A stretch of 64,000 bases of DNA from Ligula intestinalis (taxonomy: Eukaryota; Platyhelminthes; Cestoda; Diphyllobothriidea; Diphyllobothriidae), in contig JAYGXS010000009.1 of assembly GCA_036362985.1 (NCBI GenBank), positions 20,985,911 through 21,049,910 on the forward strand. Direction: 5' to 3'. Under the pieces are notes generated by a model, which saw nothing but the letters and a program-made list of their open reading frames with translations, was not told where the DNA came from and did not search any database. Both the position numbers and the translations under genes were made by a program. This document shows, piece after piece, positions 45,445-56,400 of the stretch (its first letter is position 1; each line of letters begins with the position of its first letter).

Positions 45445-45738
45445 CTAAAAGGTCGGCGGATAGTACTGATCAGTGCCATTACCGGGGTAACCAGAAGACA
45501 CGTTGCCGGTAGGTTGCTGTTGCGGTGCCTGTGAGGGGTAGCCTGCAGAGGGCTGGGGCGGTGCCGGCCCGCCCTTCATGCCAGCGTAGTGGCCTCCGAC
45601 AGCGGGATAATCGCTGCCGCCGGTCGACGGATTAACGCCTGGCTCACCACCGACCATACCGGGGTGCGTGAGGGTGGCTGAGAAGAGACCCTGTCCACTC
45701 TGTCGGAATCGCACCAGAGCCAGGAAGGTTAAACAGCT
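45445..45738 (-). CDS. synaptogyrin-like vesicle membrane protein, terminal exon
   Basis: A strong acceptor, TTGTTTTTCTTTCTGCAG, precedes 45738 on the minus strand. The exon opens in phase 0 with SCLTFLALVRFRQSGQGLFS and ends in TAG at 45445-45447. The start is the end of a fourth membrane helix followed by ALVRFR...GLF, like the ALQRFR...LF segment of synaptogyrins. Synaptogyrins are four-helix MARVEL proteins of synaptic and secretory vesicles. The rest is a cytosolic tail rich in Gly, Pro, Gln and Tyr (GYPSQAPQQQPTG, GYPGNGTDQYYPPTF), also typical of the family. About 97 codons are visible. Upstream exons carrying helices 1-3 should lie at higher coordinates on this strand but were not recognised. 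Another MARVEL-type protein is the main alternative. Confidence 0.7.
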   Translation of the reverse strand, partial: SCLTFLALVRFRQSGQGLFSATLTHPGMVGGEPGVNPSTGGSDYPAVGGHYAGMKGGPAPPQPSAGYPSQAPQQQPTGNVSSGYPGNGTDQYYPPTF

Positions 45739-45859
45739 CTGCAGAAAGAAAAACAAGCAGACACCAAATGTACTCGGTGATCACTGATCACTGACGCAAG
45801 TTAGTCGTCCTTTTCTGCCATGGGGACCTACTTTAGTGCCCCGTCTGCAGCTAGTAGTG

Positions 45860-46260
45860 CAGTTTAAAGCACCATTGCTTGCAAAGATAAGAGAGACTGA
45901 AATGGCCATTTCTGACTCATCAGCCCTCATCAGCCAGTCATACCTAGACGCAAGTGGTGTCCCACATGAGCCTCGAACTCTCAACCTTTTTGATCAGTGT
46001 CAGATGCACTACATTAGTTGCCAGGTGTACGCTCATCAATGACTGTCCCTATCCTCTGACCTAAATCGGCGAGACAATGAGCTCGTAGCTCAACGGTTAA
46101 GACCTTTGACTCTGATCAAAAGGGTCGCGAGTTTGAGGCGCGAGTGGAACACCACGTGAGTCTGGGTATGAATGGCTGGGTACGGCGGCTAATGAGCTAG
46201 AAATCACCATTCCAGTTCCCCATGTCTATTGTCGGCAATACTATCTACTTAACATATTTA
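45860..46260. repeat. head-to-head pair of SINE-2 copies, tails outward
   Basis: The minus copy (about 45860-46030) and plus copy (46077-46260) face each other. The plus copy has the head TAGCTCAACGGTTAAGACCT, the B-box region GCGAGTTTGAGGC, and the body GAATGGCTGGG then AGAAATCACCATTCCAGTTC. The minus copy shows the same parts inverted. Each 3' body points away from the centre. Confidence 0.75.
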
Positions 46261-46400
46261 TAACAGGAACAATTGTCACCACAGCTATGACCTGAATGGC
46301 AAAAAATCGCTTTGAAAAAGAGGGGAGTTATATAAACATAAAAAGAGCTATAAATTAGAACAATAAATTTAGATATTGTGTTTAGTTGAAAACTTGAAAT

Positions 46401-46751
46401 ATGGATACTGTAAGCAACCTACTTGACACACGCTTTATAGAGGCAGCCAAAACACCTAAACGCGGACATCTCATGCAGTTGGTAAAGTACTGCCTCAAAA
46501 CCTACTTTACCTTCGAAGGGACGGTGTACGAGCAAACCAAAGGTACACCAACGGGATCACCACTATCCGGTTTCAGTGCCGAAGCGGTCCTCCAGAGGTT
46601 AGAAGCACTAGTGTTCGGCACCCACAAGCCAAAGTTTTGGGCGCGTTATGTAGACGACACTTTCGTCATCCTAAATCGGGAAAGAGTCACGGACTTCCAT
46701 GCCCTCCTCAACTCAATCTTTCCGGATATTCAATTTACAATGGAGGCTTCA
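46401..46751 (+). pseudogene. Penelope-like element F, open RT fragment with intact YVDD
   Basis: An uninterrupted frame covers the RT palm: HLMQLVKYCLKTYFTFEGTV, then KGTPTGSPLSGFSAEAVLQR (motif 4) and KFWARYVDDTFVILNRERVT with the catalytic YVDD. It ends at FPDIQFTMEAS. The frame is truncated at both sides: the fingers, connector and GIY-YIG domain are missing. At about 46750 it abuts sequence (CTTCATAGTTTA) that also occurs at 37998. A fragment cannot act alone, but the clean frame suggests it is young. Confidence 0.8.
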
Positions 46752-47000
46752 TAGTTTAGTCAACATTAACGTGCAGTTTTGTTCTCTCTTTCGTAATAGC
46801 ATAGGAAATTCATTCTATATGAGACTACTCCTAATTTCCTCAAAATAAATGGTCATTTCTCTCAATAAACCTTATTAAAAGGCTTTTGCAGAATTCAATA
46901 AACTGAATGAATCAAAATATTGTTATGAATATATGCTAAAGTACAAAGTCAAATTTTATCGTTTAATTTACATGGTCTTTGGTGACTACTGAACTTGTCG
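46752..47000 (+). repeat. dispersed repeat R4, copy 2, and 37998-type flank
   Basis: 46752-46793 resembles 37998-38040. 46797-46993 resembles 28566-28785 and ends GGTCTTTGGTGACTACTG, a MITE-type terminus. Confidence 0.6.
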
Positions 47001-47434
47001 ATGCTAGACAGTAAAAAGGTACTCCCTACGCGTTTCATGCTAGACAACATTCGAAAAAGTGCAAAACGCAAGAAGATGCAGATGGCATATCACAAGTGAT
47101 GCACCACGCATAGATCGAACCTGTAGCGTCTAAAGCGTAGATAAACTCTGATCATTACAATTATCAGGTCAAATCCTAAGTTGTGTGTATGCAGCTAAAG
47201 TAATAGAATGAAGGATTGATTGGATCAGAACCATAAATTGCTGTCTCAAACAGGAGTGGCCACTTGAGAAGCCAGGTTTAGTGTTGACTGCGAATGGTCA
47301 TGCCTCAGAGAGTGTGAGTCAGCGGTGGTAGTTGCTTGTACATGATTGATTAGAAATTTCAAGGAGTGATGTGTTGCTTTACTCTAGTAGCAGGTACCAA
47401 TCAAGTGGACAGAATCCGGTATAAATCCAGCATA

Positions 47435-48421
47435 CAGTACGCGCCAGAATTTGTGCAACATGCCGACGTATGCGAAAGACTGATAGTCTTTCGCTAAACG
47501 TCATTGACCCAGATTGTGATACCGGTTATCGGGTAGTCTACTCTAAATTTAGTCCACCCATGATATGATGCAGGCTTTTTAACAAGCTTTGTTCTGACTT
47601 ATAACAAAACGTTCTATAAAAAGTAACCACGTAGATAATATGCGCTTTTATCAGCGATTATGACAGCTTTTGATAAATTCAAATATATTTTTTGGGAAAC
47701 ATGCACGCAAAAAATGATTTCTTATACTCCTTTGGTAACAAATTACGCCTCACTTAAATTTTAGACTTAAAGAGAGGGTACTTTTCGGTTAAAAAAGTTT
47801 CTAAACTGCCGAATAATTTTAAAACCGAATGACTGCTACACTTCGATTCAAGGTTTACGAACTGCGCGCTGTTTACATCATGTTTAAGGAAAAATACGAT
47901 TTCACCTACAGTTTGATGAAGAAGTTGCCTAGTTATCATAAATCGTTGCAATAGATATAGAGCATGCTTTATACGGTATAGGTAACATTAATAAATTGAC
48001 GGATACGATGCATTATGAATGAACACCTCACAATAGTATAAAAGGTCATAACTAGAACCTTTTCTAAAAACTGAAGGTAAGCCGTCCTTTAGGAATAACA
48101 TATAAAGGCGTAATTTGCCCCCAAACGAGTACAAGAAATCATTTTTTCGTGCGTGTTTCCCATAAAATATATTTGAATTTATAAAAGCAGTCAAAATCAC
48201 TGATAAAAATGCATAGTATTTGAGTAGTTACTTTTTACAGTACATACGTTTTGTTGGTAGTCAGAACGAAGCTTGTTAAAAAGCTCGCATCCTATCATGG
48301 TGAAATAACTTCAGAATAGACTACACGATAACCAGTATCACAAACGGAGTCAATGCCATGTAGCTAAAGAGTATCAATCTTTCGCATATGTCGGCATGTT
48401 GCACGAATTCTGGCTGTACTG
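47435..48421. mobile_element. long-inverted-repeat MITE (copy M2)
   Basis: The ends read TA then CAGTAC (47435) and, inverted, GTACTG then TA (48421), which fits a TA target duplication. The arms of about 350-400 bp share CCAGAATT, GCAACATGCCGAC, GCGAAAGA-TGATA and a TTCAAATATATTTT region. The centre (about 47880-48060) is inverted relative to M1 but clearly homologous (TCATTCATAATGCATCGTAT on the minus strand). No transposase is present. With its CAGTAC/CAGTAGTC termini, a Tc1/mariner-type parent is likely. Confidence 0.78.
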
Positions 48422-48921
48422 TATGTTTCCGGCTTTTCCAGTAGAATTCCATGATGGACTCGGGTTGGATTTCCTACTAGGCCCCTCTAGCACAGAAGGC
48501 TGTCATTTTTCTCTCTTCTTCGCTCTCGAACTTAACATGACTCAGCCTCTCACAAATCATTGGTTCGGCTGTTTTTTCGCGCCAACCGGCCTAGTATGGA
48601 GATCAACATTTCTCCCTGGTTTTACTTTCTGCTGAGCGCGGTAAGGGCTATTGGTGTATCCAAGAGCGACGATGAAATTATTCGTATCCCAGCAGACGAG
48701 AGACGGACAACCGCAATCATGCGCAAGTTCAGCCATCTGGAGTCTACTTAATCCAAGTCCATCCTAGTACCAAATCCAAGCGGATTCCATCATGGAGTCC
48801 TACGGGAAAAATCTGGATACATATACCGGATTTATATCGGATTTTGTCCACTTAATCTGCACGTGCTACTAGGGTACTGGAGGAGATGGAGCGGAGGGTG
48901 GTTCACGCTGCATCAGCTGAG

Positions 48922-49245
48922 GGGTGGCCCTTTGGCTGCCGTGACTACTTGGATGTGCATGCGCGCGCGGATGGAAGGCCGTCAAGGGTTTGCAGGCCAA
49001 CGCGCCTGAAGGCGCTCACTGCGATACTGGATGACCTTGAGGCAGCTGACCTTGAACAAGGACGCCGAACACGGCGATGTTGGACGTTGACTACAGATCT
49101 GTAACCTGTTGATCAGAAGTCAAACGTTCTAACCATAGAGCCTGGAGTAGTGCCCCACCCGTGGTTGACTACGGCTCAAAAGCCAGCAATGGCCGTTCCA
49201 GTCTTCTCTGTCATTGCTGGCAATGTCCATCTACCAAATGTACGG
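48922..49245. repeat. dispersed repeat R3 piece and rearranged SINE-2
   Basis: 48922-48995 resembles inverted 26830-26905. 49093-49140 is an inverted SINE-2 head (TCTAACCATAGAGCC). 49180-49245 is a plus SINE-2 body (AGCCAGCAATGGCCGTTCCA then TTGCTGGCAATGTCCATCTA). This is again an inverted arrangement with the body outward on the right. Confidence 0.5.
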
Positions 49246-50800
49246 CTACAAGCATGGAGGACTAGGAGGCGAACTCCTCCCCTCTATAGGTAGCCGCCGC
49301 TAGTTCTCGTTGAAGGTCCGTCATAGAAATGCAGTTCATCCAAAGGGAGGGAGTAGGCCTCTTAAGAGGTTGTTGCCACATTTATTTCCTCATAAATTTC
49401 CACAACCAAATTCTTTCAAAGCTAAGACTGTCAGTATAATTATCTTCTTTCGAGTTTTGTTAGAATTGCCTCTTCCAGATTTTCATGACAATATTTTGGT
49501 TTACTGATGTTAATGAATACCCCTGAATTGGCTAGATTAACTTCATATAAATGAACATTCTTTCTAATTAGTACGTTTGAATGCCTTAAGCGGAAGTTTT
49601 GCAATTCAACTTCTTGCATTTCTGGTTTTGCCATAAACTATAATAACCTGTCTACCACGTGGAACCTTTAAATGCCTAAGTTTACTACGCGAATTTATTG
49701 AATTTGAGATTTTCAATTTCTAACTATTAATCTTTTTAAGTCTGATGCGCTCAAAGTTTCCTACCACAATCCGACAACAAGGAATCCATTACATCGTGGT
49801 TGCATGAAGCCACAGAAACGCATTTACCAAATAGGCCACTGCATCTAAGATACTATCTTAAGGTTCTTGAACGGGGTCTGTATTGTAGGTTTCACATATG
49901 GAGAACTCTACAAATCCTTTAGTGTAGTATGCAACACTTGGGTACATAGCAGCAAAAGAATGTTTATTGTAAAATACACTAAACTACTAAATAAATATTG
50001 TTGGACTGTTTGCAAAAATGGGGCTTTAACACACAAGACCTACCCAGAGGAGGACAGCGACAAAGGCGAAGAAAATCGCCGACCGAGCGTTACGCCATTG
50101 CCAATGCTGGAATCCGGCCTTAAAAAGCCACGCTCTCGTGGTATTTGACCAGCGGTGTGTTAAGTAACAAAAGCAGACGAAGCTCAAGAAGGCTAACAAG
50201 GCTGAAATGAAAAGTAAATATTTACGTAAGTTTTACTTCATTGAATTAAGTACTATTAGTATTTAGACTGTTTAAATTGAGAAGATGAATTGGCGAACAT
50301 ATGTTTGTTTTCGATAATTCTCATCAAGCCTTTACATGTATAGAGTGATTAAGTAAATAGACTACGTGGGTCGGTAGAAAAAAAAAAACTTTAAAATGAG
50401 TCAAATTTCGTTCAGGCATTAGCATCCAGTGCATTCTCCTGTTTGTAAAAGGTAAACGTTCCCCAAAAGAAATACTGCGATAAACAGAAAAGAAATCCTG
50501 GAATAAGGGAGCTGTTATGTAGGAAATACCAAAAAGACTGATGAGCAATTTTCCGGCACTGATCTCGGACTGTTTTTCGCCAAAGATAAGTTTGTGAGAA
50601 AAATTTTCCTTTTGATAAATTCTCGTCATACCTGTACATTTATATCGTAATAAATAAAATAAAATATTCCTGTTGGTATAAAATAATCATGCGGTTGACA
50701 GGGTTGGGGGACAACACGTCAAAGGTACTGACCGCCGGAAAAGATAACAAGCTAATCTGTGCAAAAATTCGAGGTCCTGATAAAATCTTTCCTTCCATCA
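49246..50800. other. no firm gene; one exon-like patch
   Basis: 50036-50148 (+) reads KTYPEEDSDKGEENRRPS through LESGLKKPRSRGI to a TGA. It looks like a charged protein C-terminus, but the acceptor-like AAG before it lacks a pyrimidine tract. The rest is AT-rich without frames. Confidence 0.35.
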
Positions 50801-50855
50801 TCCCCGAAAGCGGAAGAAGAAGAAGAGACGATTTCTGGGACCAAGGTGTATTTTG

Positions 50856-50895
50856 GCTGACGTTTCAAAAGCGTGCTCGCTTCCATCGTCAGAGC
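50856..50895 (-). ncRNA. hammerhead-like motif, left arm
   Basis: Minus strand: GCT, CTGACGA, TGGAAGC / loop / GCTTTT, GAAACGTC, AGC. Stem I is GCU-AGC, and both cores match the consensus. Confidence 0.5.
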
Positions 50896-50950
50896 GTGTT
50901 GTCTGTACTCCTGTTCGGTAGTGATCGGACACATTCATCTGACGTATCAC

Positions 50951-50990
50951 ACTCTGACGATAGAAGCGCGCACGCTTGTGAAACGTCAGC
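50951..50990 (+). ncRNA. hammerhead-like motif, right arm
   Basis: ACT, CTGACGA, then AAGCG, CGCA, CGCTT (a perfect 5-bp stem), GTGAAACGTC, AGC. The third stem I pair is lost here (A opposite C). Confidence 0.45.
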
Positions 50991-51739
50991 CAAAATACAC
51001 CTTGGTCCCAGAAATCGTCTCCTCTTCTTCCTCTTCAGGGGATGAGGAAAGACAACAAGCTGCAGGCGGTTTAATTGACGACCTTTCGGCCGTGGTAGCT
51101 GCGGTGCCTTTACGAAGTTATTTTGACAGCACATGACTGATATCTATAACCTTCTAGCAATGGATTCTGCCGAAGCCACCAAACGCTGTCAAAAGAATGA
51201 TAAATACTTTGAAGGAACCTCCTATACCATAAAAAAACCTCTCTGAAATGCACTTAATGATCTGAGTCTAGCGTGTGCGCTAGAATGGAACGGTTAATGC
51301 TCCTTTTTTGGCCAAATAAGCATTCAAGAAGAAAGAGGCGAACGCTCAGCTTGCATCTCAGTCATTTAAAAGTTTGATGAGGCTGAACTACTTACAAGTT
51401 TTCCATCAAAAAGTGCAATAACCTTCTATTCCCATATTATGCGCTGAGACTTTGACTGAGCAGGAGAACCAGTCACGTGAGGAGAGCGTGGCCTACAAAT
51501 GAGAGCGAGCCAAATGGTCGGGTAACTATCACGCCAAAATGCAACGCTGATACTGAGATCATGGCTGTTAACGGCTCGGACGCCGACTACCAGGACATCA
51601 TCACATCGATTAAAACTCCCAGTGGTCATCGCCAGAGCTGCTATTTGTAGTACACACGCGGACAGGTGACCAATGTGGGCTATGAATACTGCTACACTAT
51701 GCATCTAGCACTCTTACTTGCGACTGCTCTGATTATAGC

Positions 51740-51920
51740 TTCGAGCGAGGATAAGAAACGTCAGGCCAAAAAACATCTTGGTCCAGCGATCCTACTTGTT
51801 CCTTCTCTGTTGATGTCTTTGAGGAAGAATCCGTGACGGATGTCGAAACGTCAGGCGAATAAAAGGCTTGAACCAGCGATCGCAGCTTCTTCTCCCAAAT
51901 TACTTCCTGGAACTCGCAGG
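51740..51920 (+). mobile_element. two solo PLE 3'-end fragments in tandem
   Basis: 51745-51800 has AAGAAACGTCAGGCC then TTGGTCCAGCGATC. 51814-51900 has a fuller end with the motif below, AGGCGAATAAAAGG, TGAACCAGCGATCGC and CTTCTTCTC. No coding part accompanies either. Confidence 0.65.
51814..51857 (+). ncRNA. hammerhead-like motif (5-bp stem I subfamily)
   Basis: TGTCT, TTGAGGA (one change from CUGANGA), AATCC, GTGAC, GGAT, then GAAACGTC and AGGCG. TGTCT pairs with AGGCG over five positions (two wobbles). Confidence 0.45.
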
Positions 51921-51969
51921 CTCGATTTCGTTGGCAGTAAACTATGCATTCGGAAGAAGTGTATGCGAT

Positions 51970-53290
51970 CACTAGAAAAATAGTTTTATTTTCCTGACGT
52001 TTCCGATTCCGTCGGGAATCCTTTATCGTAGGTAATGGTAGGATAATCTGAGTCATGCGCAGATAGGGGTAAAACATGCACAGATTGCACGGTATTTATA
52101 GTTTGTAGCGGTCATCCACGTGCGTGCTATAATTATCGCCTACTGTAATCACCGTTTGGTGCGGTGATGGCTTGACACTTTGCGTTCGACTACTTAAGTG
52201 CCACGACATATTTGTCCACATCGGATGCGGGGTTGGTAATTGCATGAAAATATTGCTCACTGTCGTCAGAGTTATTATTAGGTCCGGCCCTTCCCACATG
52301 ACTGATTCGCTTGCTCAATGTCTCAGTAAGCAGTATGGCAATGCCACATATTTGCGCTTGCTGATGAATTGGGGGTCTGAGGACCATGACTAGAGCAGCT
52401 CGCAGCTCACACGATTGTCCTCTCTTGCGAGAATTTTGGTCTCATCAAACTTGAAAATATGGCCAGGCCCCTTTGAGTGAGCTGCAACCTGGGATTTGGC
52501 GTTTTTTTCTTTACTGCCGCTGCATGCTCGGCCATTCGCGTCCGGAGTAATCTACTGGTTTATTCGACGTGTTTGCATTGTCCACAACAGCACTAGATCC
52601 GGTAAACGACTGCAGCCGTTTCCTGCCGAGGCAGTGGACCTTTCCGTCTCATGACCCGGCGCCTGATGGTTGCTTCTGGTTTATGCGCACCTCTAACTCT
52701 AAGTGGGGTGAGCACGCGGCTGACGGCTACCGATATATTATTCACGGAAGATCTCATCAAAATTTTGGACCAATTGGATGCGGCTTCTTCTCTTGTCTGT
52801 ATATGTATTGGCTGACAAAATTTCGCGGGAAACCACTGGCTCTCAGCACCCGGCGGAAGTATTGTAATTCAGAACCTTTGTATTTTACTTCGCAGCAATG
52901 CATCTCAATGCGCCGATCAGCAACTGATCCCGCTCACTTACAACGAAAGTGTCGTCCACATACCGAACCCAGAATTTCGGTCTGTGGTGTGGGAAAGCCA
53001 CCGACTCCAACCACTGCAGAACTGCCTCCACTTTGAGTCCGGAAATGGGTGAACCCATGGGCATGCCCTTCACTTGATCTTAAGTAGTTCCGTTGAAGGT
53101 AAAGAGCGTCGTGAGACAGAACTTTAGGAGCTGGAGGATTTTGGCGCGCCCGACGCGATTCTCCGTTACATTGTATTTCTCTCGTATGAATAATTGGATA
53201 GCCAACACAAACGAACGTGCGAGTCCCAGGAAGCAATTGAGAAGAAGACTCGATCGCTGTCATCGATAGAGCCTTCTTCTTAATTGGATA
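51970..53290 (-). pseudogene. Penelope-like element G, RT to 3' end, decayed
   Basis: Read leftward: RT from LAIQLFIREKYNVTENR and LLKFCLTTLFTFNGTT, with a TAA at 53080-53082, then KGMPMGSPISG (motif 4) and FWVRYVDDTFVV with the catalytic box intact. The connector FPRNFVSQYIYRQEKK follows, then GIY-YIG remnants AAVVYRI and RTRMAEHAAAVKKKNAKSQV, GHIFKFDETKILAREDN, SWSSDPQFISK, and a tail ending THVDDRYKL. The 3' end has a hammerhead-like motif at 51992-52034. Several frame changes and stops show it is dead. It is the same subfamily as PLE-E. Confidence 0.78.
51992..52034 (-). ncRNA. hammerhead-like motif of PLE-G
   Basis: Minus strand: ACCT, ACGATAA (degenerate core), GGATTCC, CGAC, GGAATCG, GAAACGTC, AGGA. 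Stem I ACCU/AGG pairs at three positions, with C-G as the third pair. Confidence 0.4.
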
Positions 53291-53445
53291 GCCTCGACTG
53301 CCAGGTCCTGCACAGGGCTCAGACTATCCTACCCTTACCTATGATTAAGGATTCTCAACAGAATCCAGAAGTACAGGAAAATAAAACTCTTGTTCTAGTG
53401 GTCGCATCCTCTTCTTCTAAGCCACTTTCTGGAACTCGCAAATTC
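53290..53445 (+). mobile_element. PLE 3'-end fragment, inverted partner of PLE-G
   Basis: Contains CCTTACCTATGATTAAGGAT, a decayed stem-loop, AAAATAAAACTCTTGTTCTA, then GTGGTCGCATCCTCTTCTTC. This is the same subfamily as the 3' end of PLE-G at 51970 but in opposite orientation, so the two tails point outward. Confidence 0.65.
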
Positions 53446-56400
53446 ATTTCTTATGGAAAATTATCCATTCATTTGCATAATGTCACAGTCGTCCCGGTCC
53501 TGTCATAGGCAGTCATCTTTCTCCTTGAAGTTCAAAAGACCTGCGCTATAAATCATTCGACCCGAATCTTAAGCTTAAATAATCGTGAGTTATAATCACT
53601 TTATGTTCTCTTTGGAAATATTTAAGGACTCACTATCTTTAATAGAGCTTGTGTGTTGAAAGGGGAATACGGCTAGGACATAAAACAGGCAGAAAATTAA
53701 TTGCTTGAGATTTAATCTTGGCGCCAAAGAACCACAGGGCTCCACGATGTTGGCGCCGGCATATAAGCATTTCAAAGTCAAGTACACACTGGCCCTAGGA
53801 AGCAATGTGCGAGGGCTGATTAAACTCCACTGAATACGGTGTTGTCGGTCGGTTGATAAAGTGTGTTTACCATCTGACCTGGAGATTGGTTAAACTACTC
53901 ATCTGCTAGAGCTTGAAAGAGCGTAAGGCAAGAATTTAACAGAACCTTCGGATACGTAACACTGTATTTTTCTTAGCAATTAATTGATTTCGTTCAAGCC
54001 GGCTTCTCTTATTTGTAATTCAGTCAAATACTGTTTTTTTATACCTTTAGTACATCGAAACTGTATTTCAAACAAGATCTCCTAGAGATATTAGATTCCG
54101 AAGTAGATTTTAGAATGCAGAATTGGTTTTTAAGCAAAGCGTTGATGTAACTCTATATAATCCCGATGCATTTAATTGCTTGTAGTCGATGAATTTAAGA
54201 TCACCTCCGGAAGTTGATCATTTGGTCTGTCAAATGTGGCATTTTGCAGAGAGGTTCTAAGTCTGGTTAGTGGCAACATAAGACCATAGGCGATAAAGCA
54301 TACTGTGCACAACCTCGCAAGGACTTCTTAAGCTATTTTTTGTTATAGCTGTATTTATTTGAAAGTCTGGGGACGGCAAGATAGTCTTGAAGGAAAACTT
54401 TGCGTCCATCAGATAAGATTTATCGTTGTAAAAATGGACATTAATTTGTAGCTTTTAAAGTTGTTCAGAAATTGGTAACAGTCTGTTATGGATACCACAA
54501 CGGAAAGCAAAACCACAGGGCTCTGAAAAACGGGCCGATGGCAGTGGGGGCTAAAAAGATGAGGAATTTACATGCACTCAGAACCGAAAATAAAAAAACT
54601 ATGAAAAAATACAGGAAATAGAAGAAAAAAATAATCACGTAAATGTAAGATAAAGTAACAAACAAGCGGGAAGTAATTGAAAAAAATTCAAATAAAAACT
54701 TATAAACTCAATCAATAAAATTTACACAGTTAATTCAATAAAGAATTACAAATTAATCAATCACCATTACGACCGGTCTCTTGTTACAGAATTCCGGCTT
54801 TTTTGGTATCCTTGATAGTGCCTCTAATAAACCGTTATCTAGAAATTAAATTATATTAGTAAATTCACGGTTCTACAGACACAAGCAGAAATTTGATGTA
54901 AAAAATTGAGCCGAAATCCTCCTGCCACCGCTTGAGAACGACGTAATATTCTTAAGCTGACAAGGCCTCGTCAGTAAAATAAATTGCCTAACGATTTACC
55001 ATACGATTAGCGCACGTAGTATCTAAAAGTTCAGGCAAAAATCTCATTGCCATGCTGCTGTTTCACGACCCAGCTGCACGGGGTTCGTCTGAACAGTGAT
55101 CAGTCCTCCAAAATCCTCTCTGTGGGATTTCTGATCGGTATTATAGTTTTGAAATTGTAGCAACATAGGCCTCAGGGCTTCTAGTTAGTTCCTACGCTGC
55201 TGCCAGTACAGTAAATAATTAGGCAAGCTATCCTGCCGACTGCTTTTGGCAGGTTGTGAATATTACGCGGGTTTCTTGCAGTGCCTGATCGACTTCGGCC
55301 CAAATATTTACATCAATTGTCGGTCTGCGCCTCTAAGACCCTTGAATATGCTAATCCATTCTGTGGTAGTAACTAAATTCTGAATCACAATTTAAAAATG
55401 GGAACATCTACCAGAAAGCAAACAGGGTCTGTTAGCGAATCCTTCACAGCTATGCGATGCAATGGCAGCATATCGAAGAAGTCTGTGTCTTGGTTTTTAG
55501 CTGTTACTTAAATTACCGGCAACCGAGACCAATAAGCAAGCCTAAAAACCTTTTGACTGATGAAGGAAAATTTGGAAAGATTAATATAGAAGGACCACGA
55601 GACCTACAGAGCATACTTGTGTGCAAGTACAAAGGATATTTTGTCCAAAGAAGCCAAAGACCACAAAACAGAAAAAAATCATGCAACCGGCTCTAAAACC
55701 GAGATCAGGAACCTTTTTGACTTAGATCGCCAGGAAAGCAATTATTTGGAAATATATTTAAGTGGAAGCCACATAATATATTTTTAGATTGAACTCAATC
55801 AAAGGTGTGTATAAAAGACGCCTGGATTTATTCTTTGGCGGAACCAAAATCACAAATTTCGAAGTTTCTGATTCCAATTTTATCTGAGAGAGCCAGATGC
55901 AATCATCAAAAGAGCCGCGCTTGGCTCGTGAGACAAACTTTCCCGATCCCTGCTCTAAAAGGAAGATCTTATTAAAAACGCTGGAGTATTAAGCGGAGAA
56001 AAAACCAATGCCAACCCAGAAAATGCTTGCATCCGGTTTAACCAAATAGTCTACGAAAATGTCTTCCAGGATGTTAGTTTACACTGATCACCAAGCAATT
56101 GCACCTTTCAGCTGCATATTTGAAGTCATTGACGTTTCCTACGAAAACTTTGAGTAATTATTCTTTCACGCTTCTCTAAAATTTGCAATTGTAAATTGGC
56201 TGATGCGCGAATTTCCGAAATATACAGCGAAGAAAAGAAATTGGCGAGGCAAAATCAAATAAAAGAAGTCAAAAGTCAGTTGAATTGAGGTAGGGAGGAA
56301 AAAAGCTGAAACTGTCATAAATGCGGGAAAGTCTTATGCGCCACTCCGAATAAAAAACCCAGAAAACTGTAAAAATACATCATCAAATCTACGATCATTG

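Larger units (their letters stand above)
50801..51046. repeat. palindromic pair of PLE 3' ends, tails outward
   Basis: Arms 50801-50910 (minus) and 50937-51046 (plus) match from CATCCCC through the GAAGAAGAG terminus, the block GACGATTTCTGGGACCAAGG and the hammerhead-like motif. The spacer is only about 26 bases. There is no coding sequence. The two arms differ in the stem II loop (GAGCAC versus CGCA). Confidence 0.85.

Noticed and set aside
45739..45756. ATG upstream of the synaptogyrin-like exon
   Set aside because: It lies in the pyrimidine tract and acceptor of the preceding intron, so it is not a start codon.
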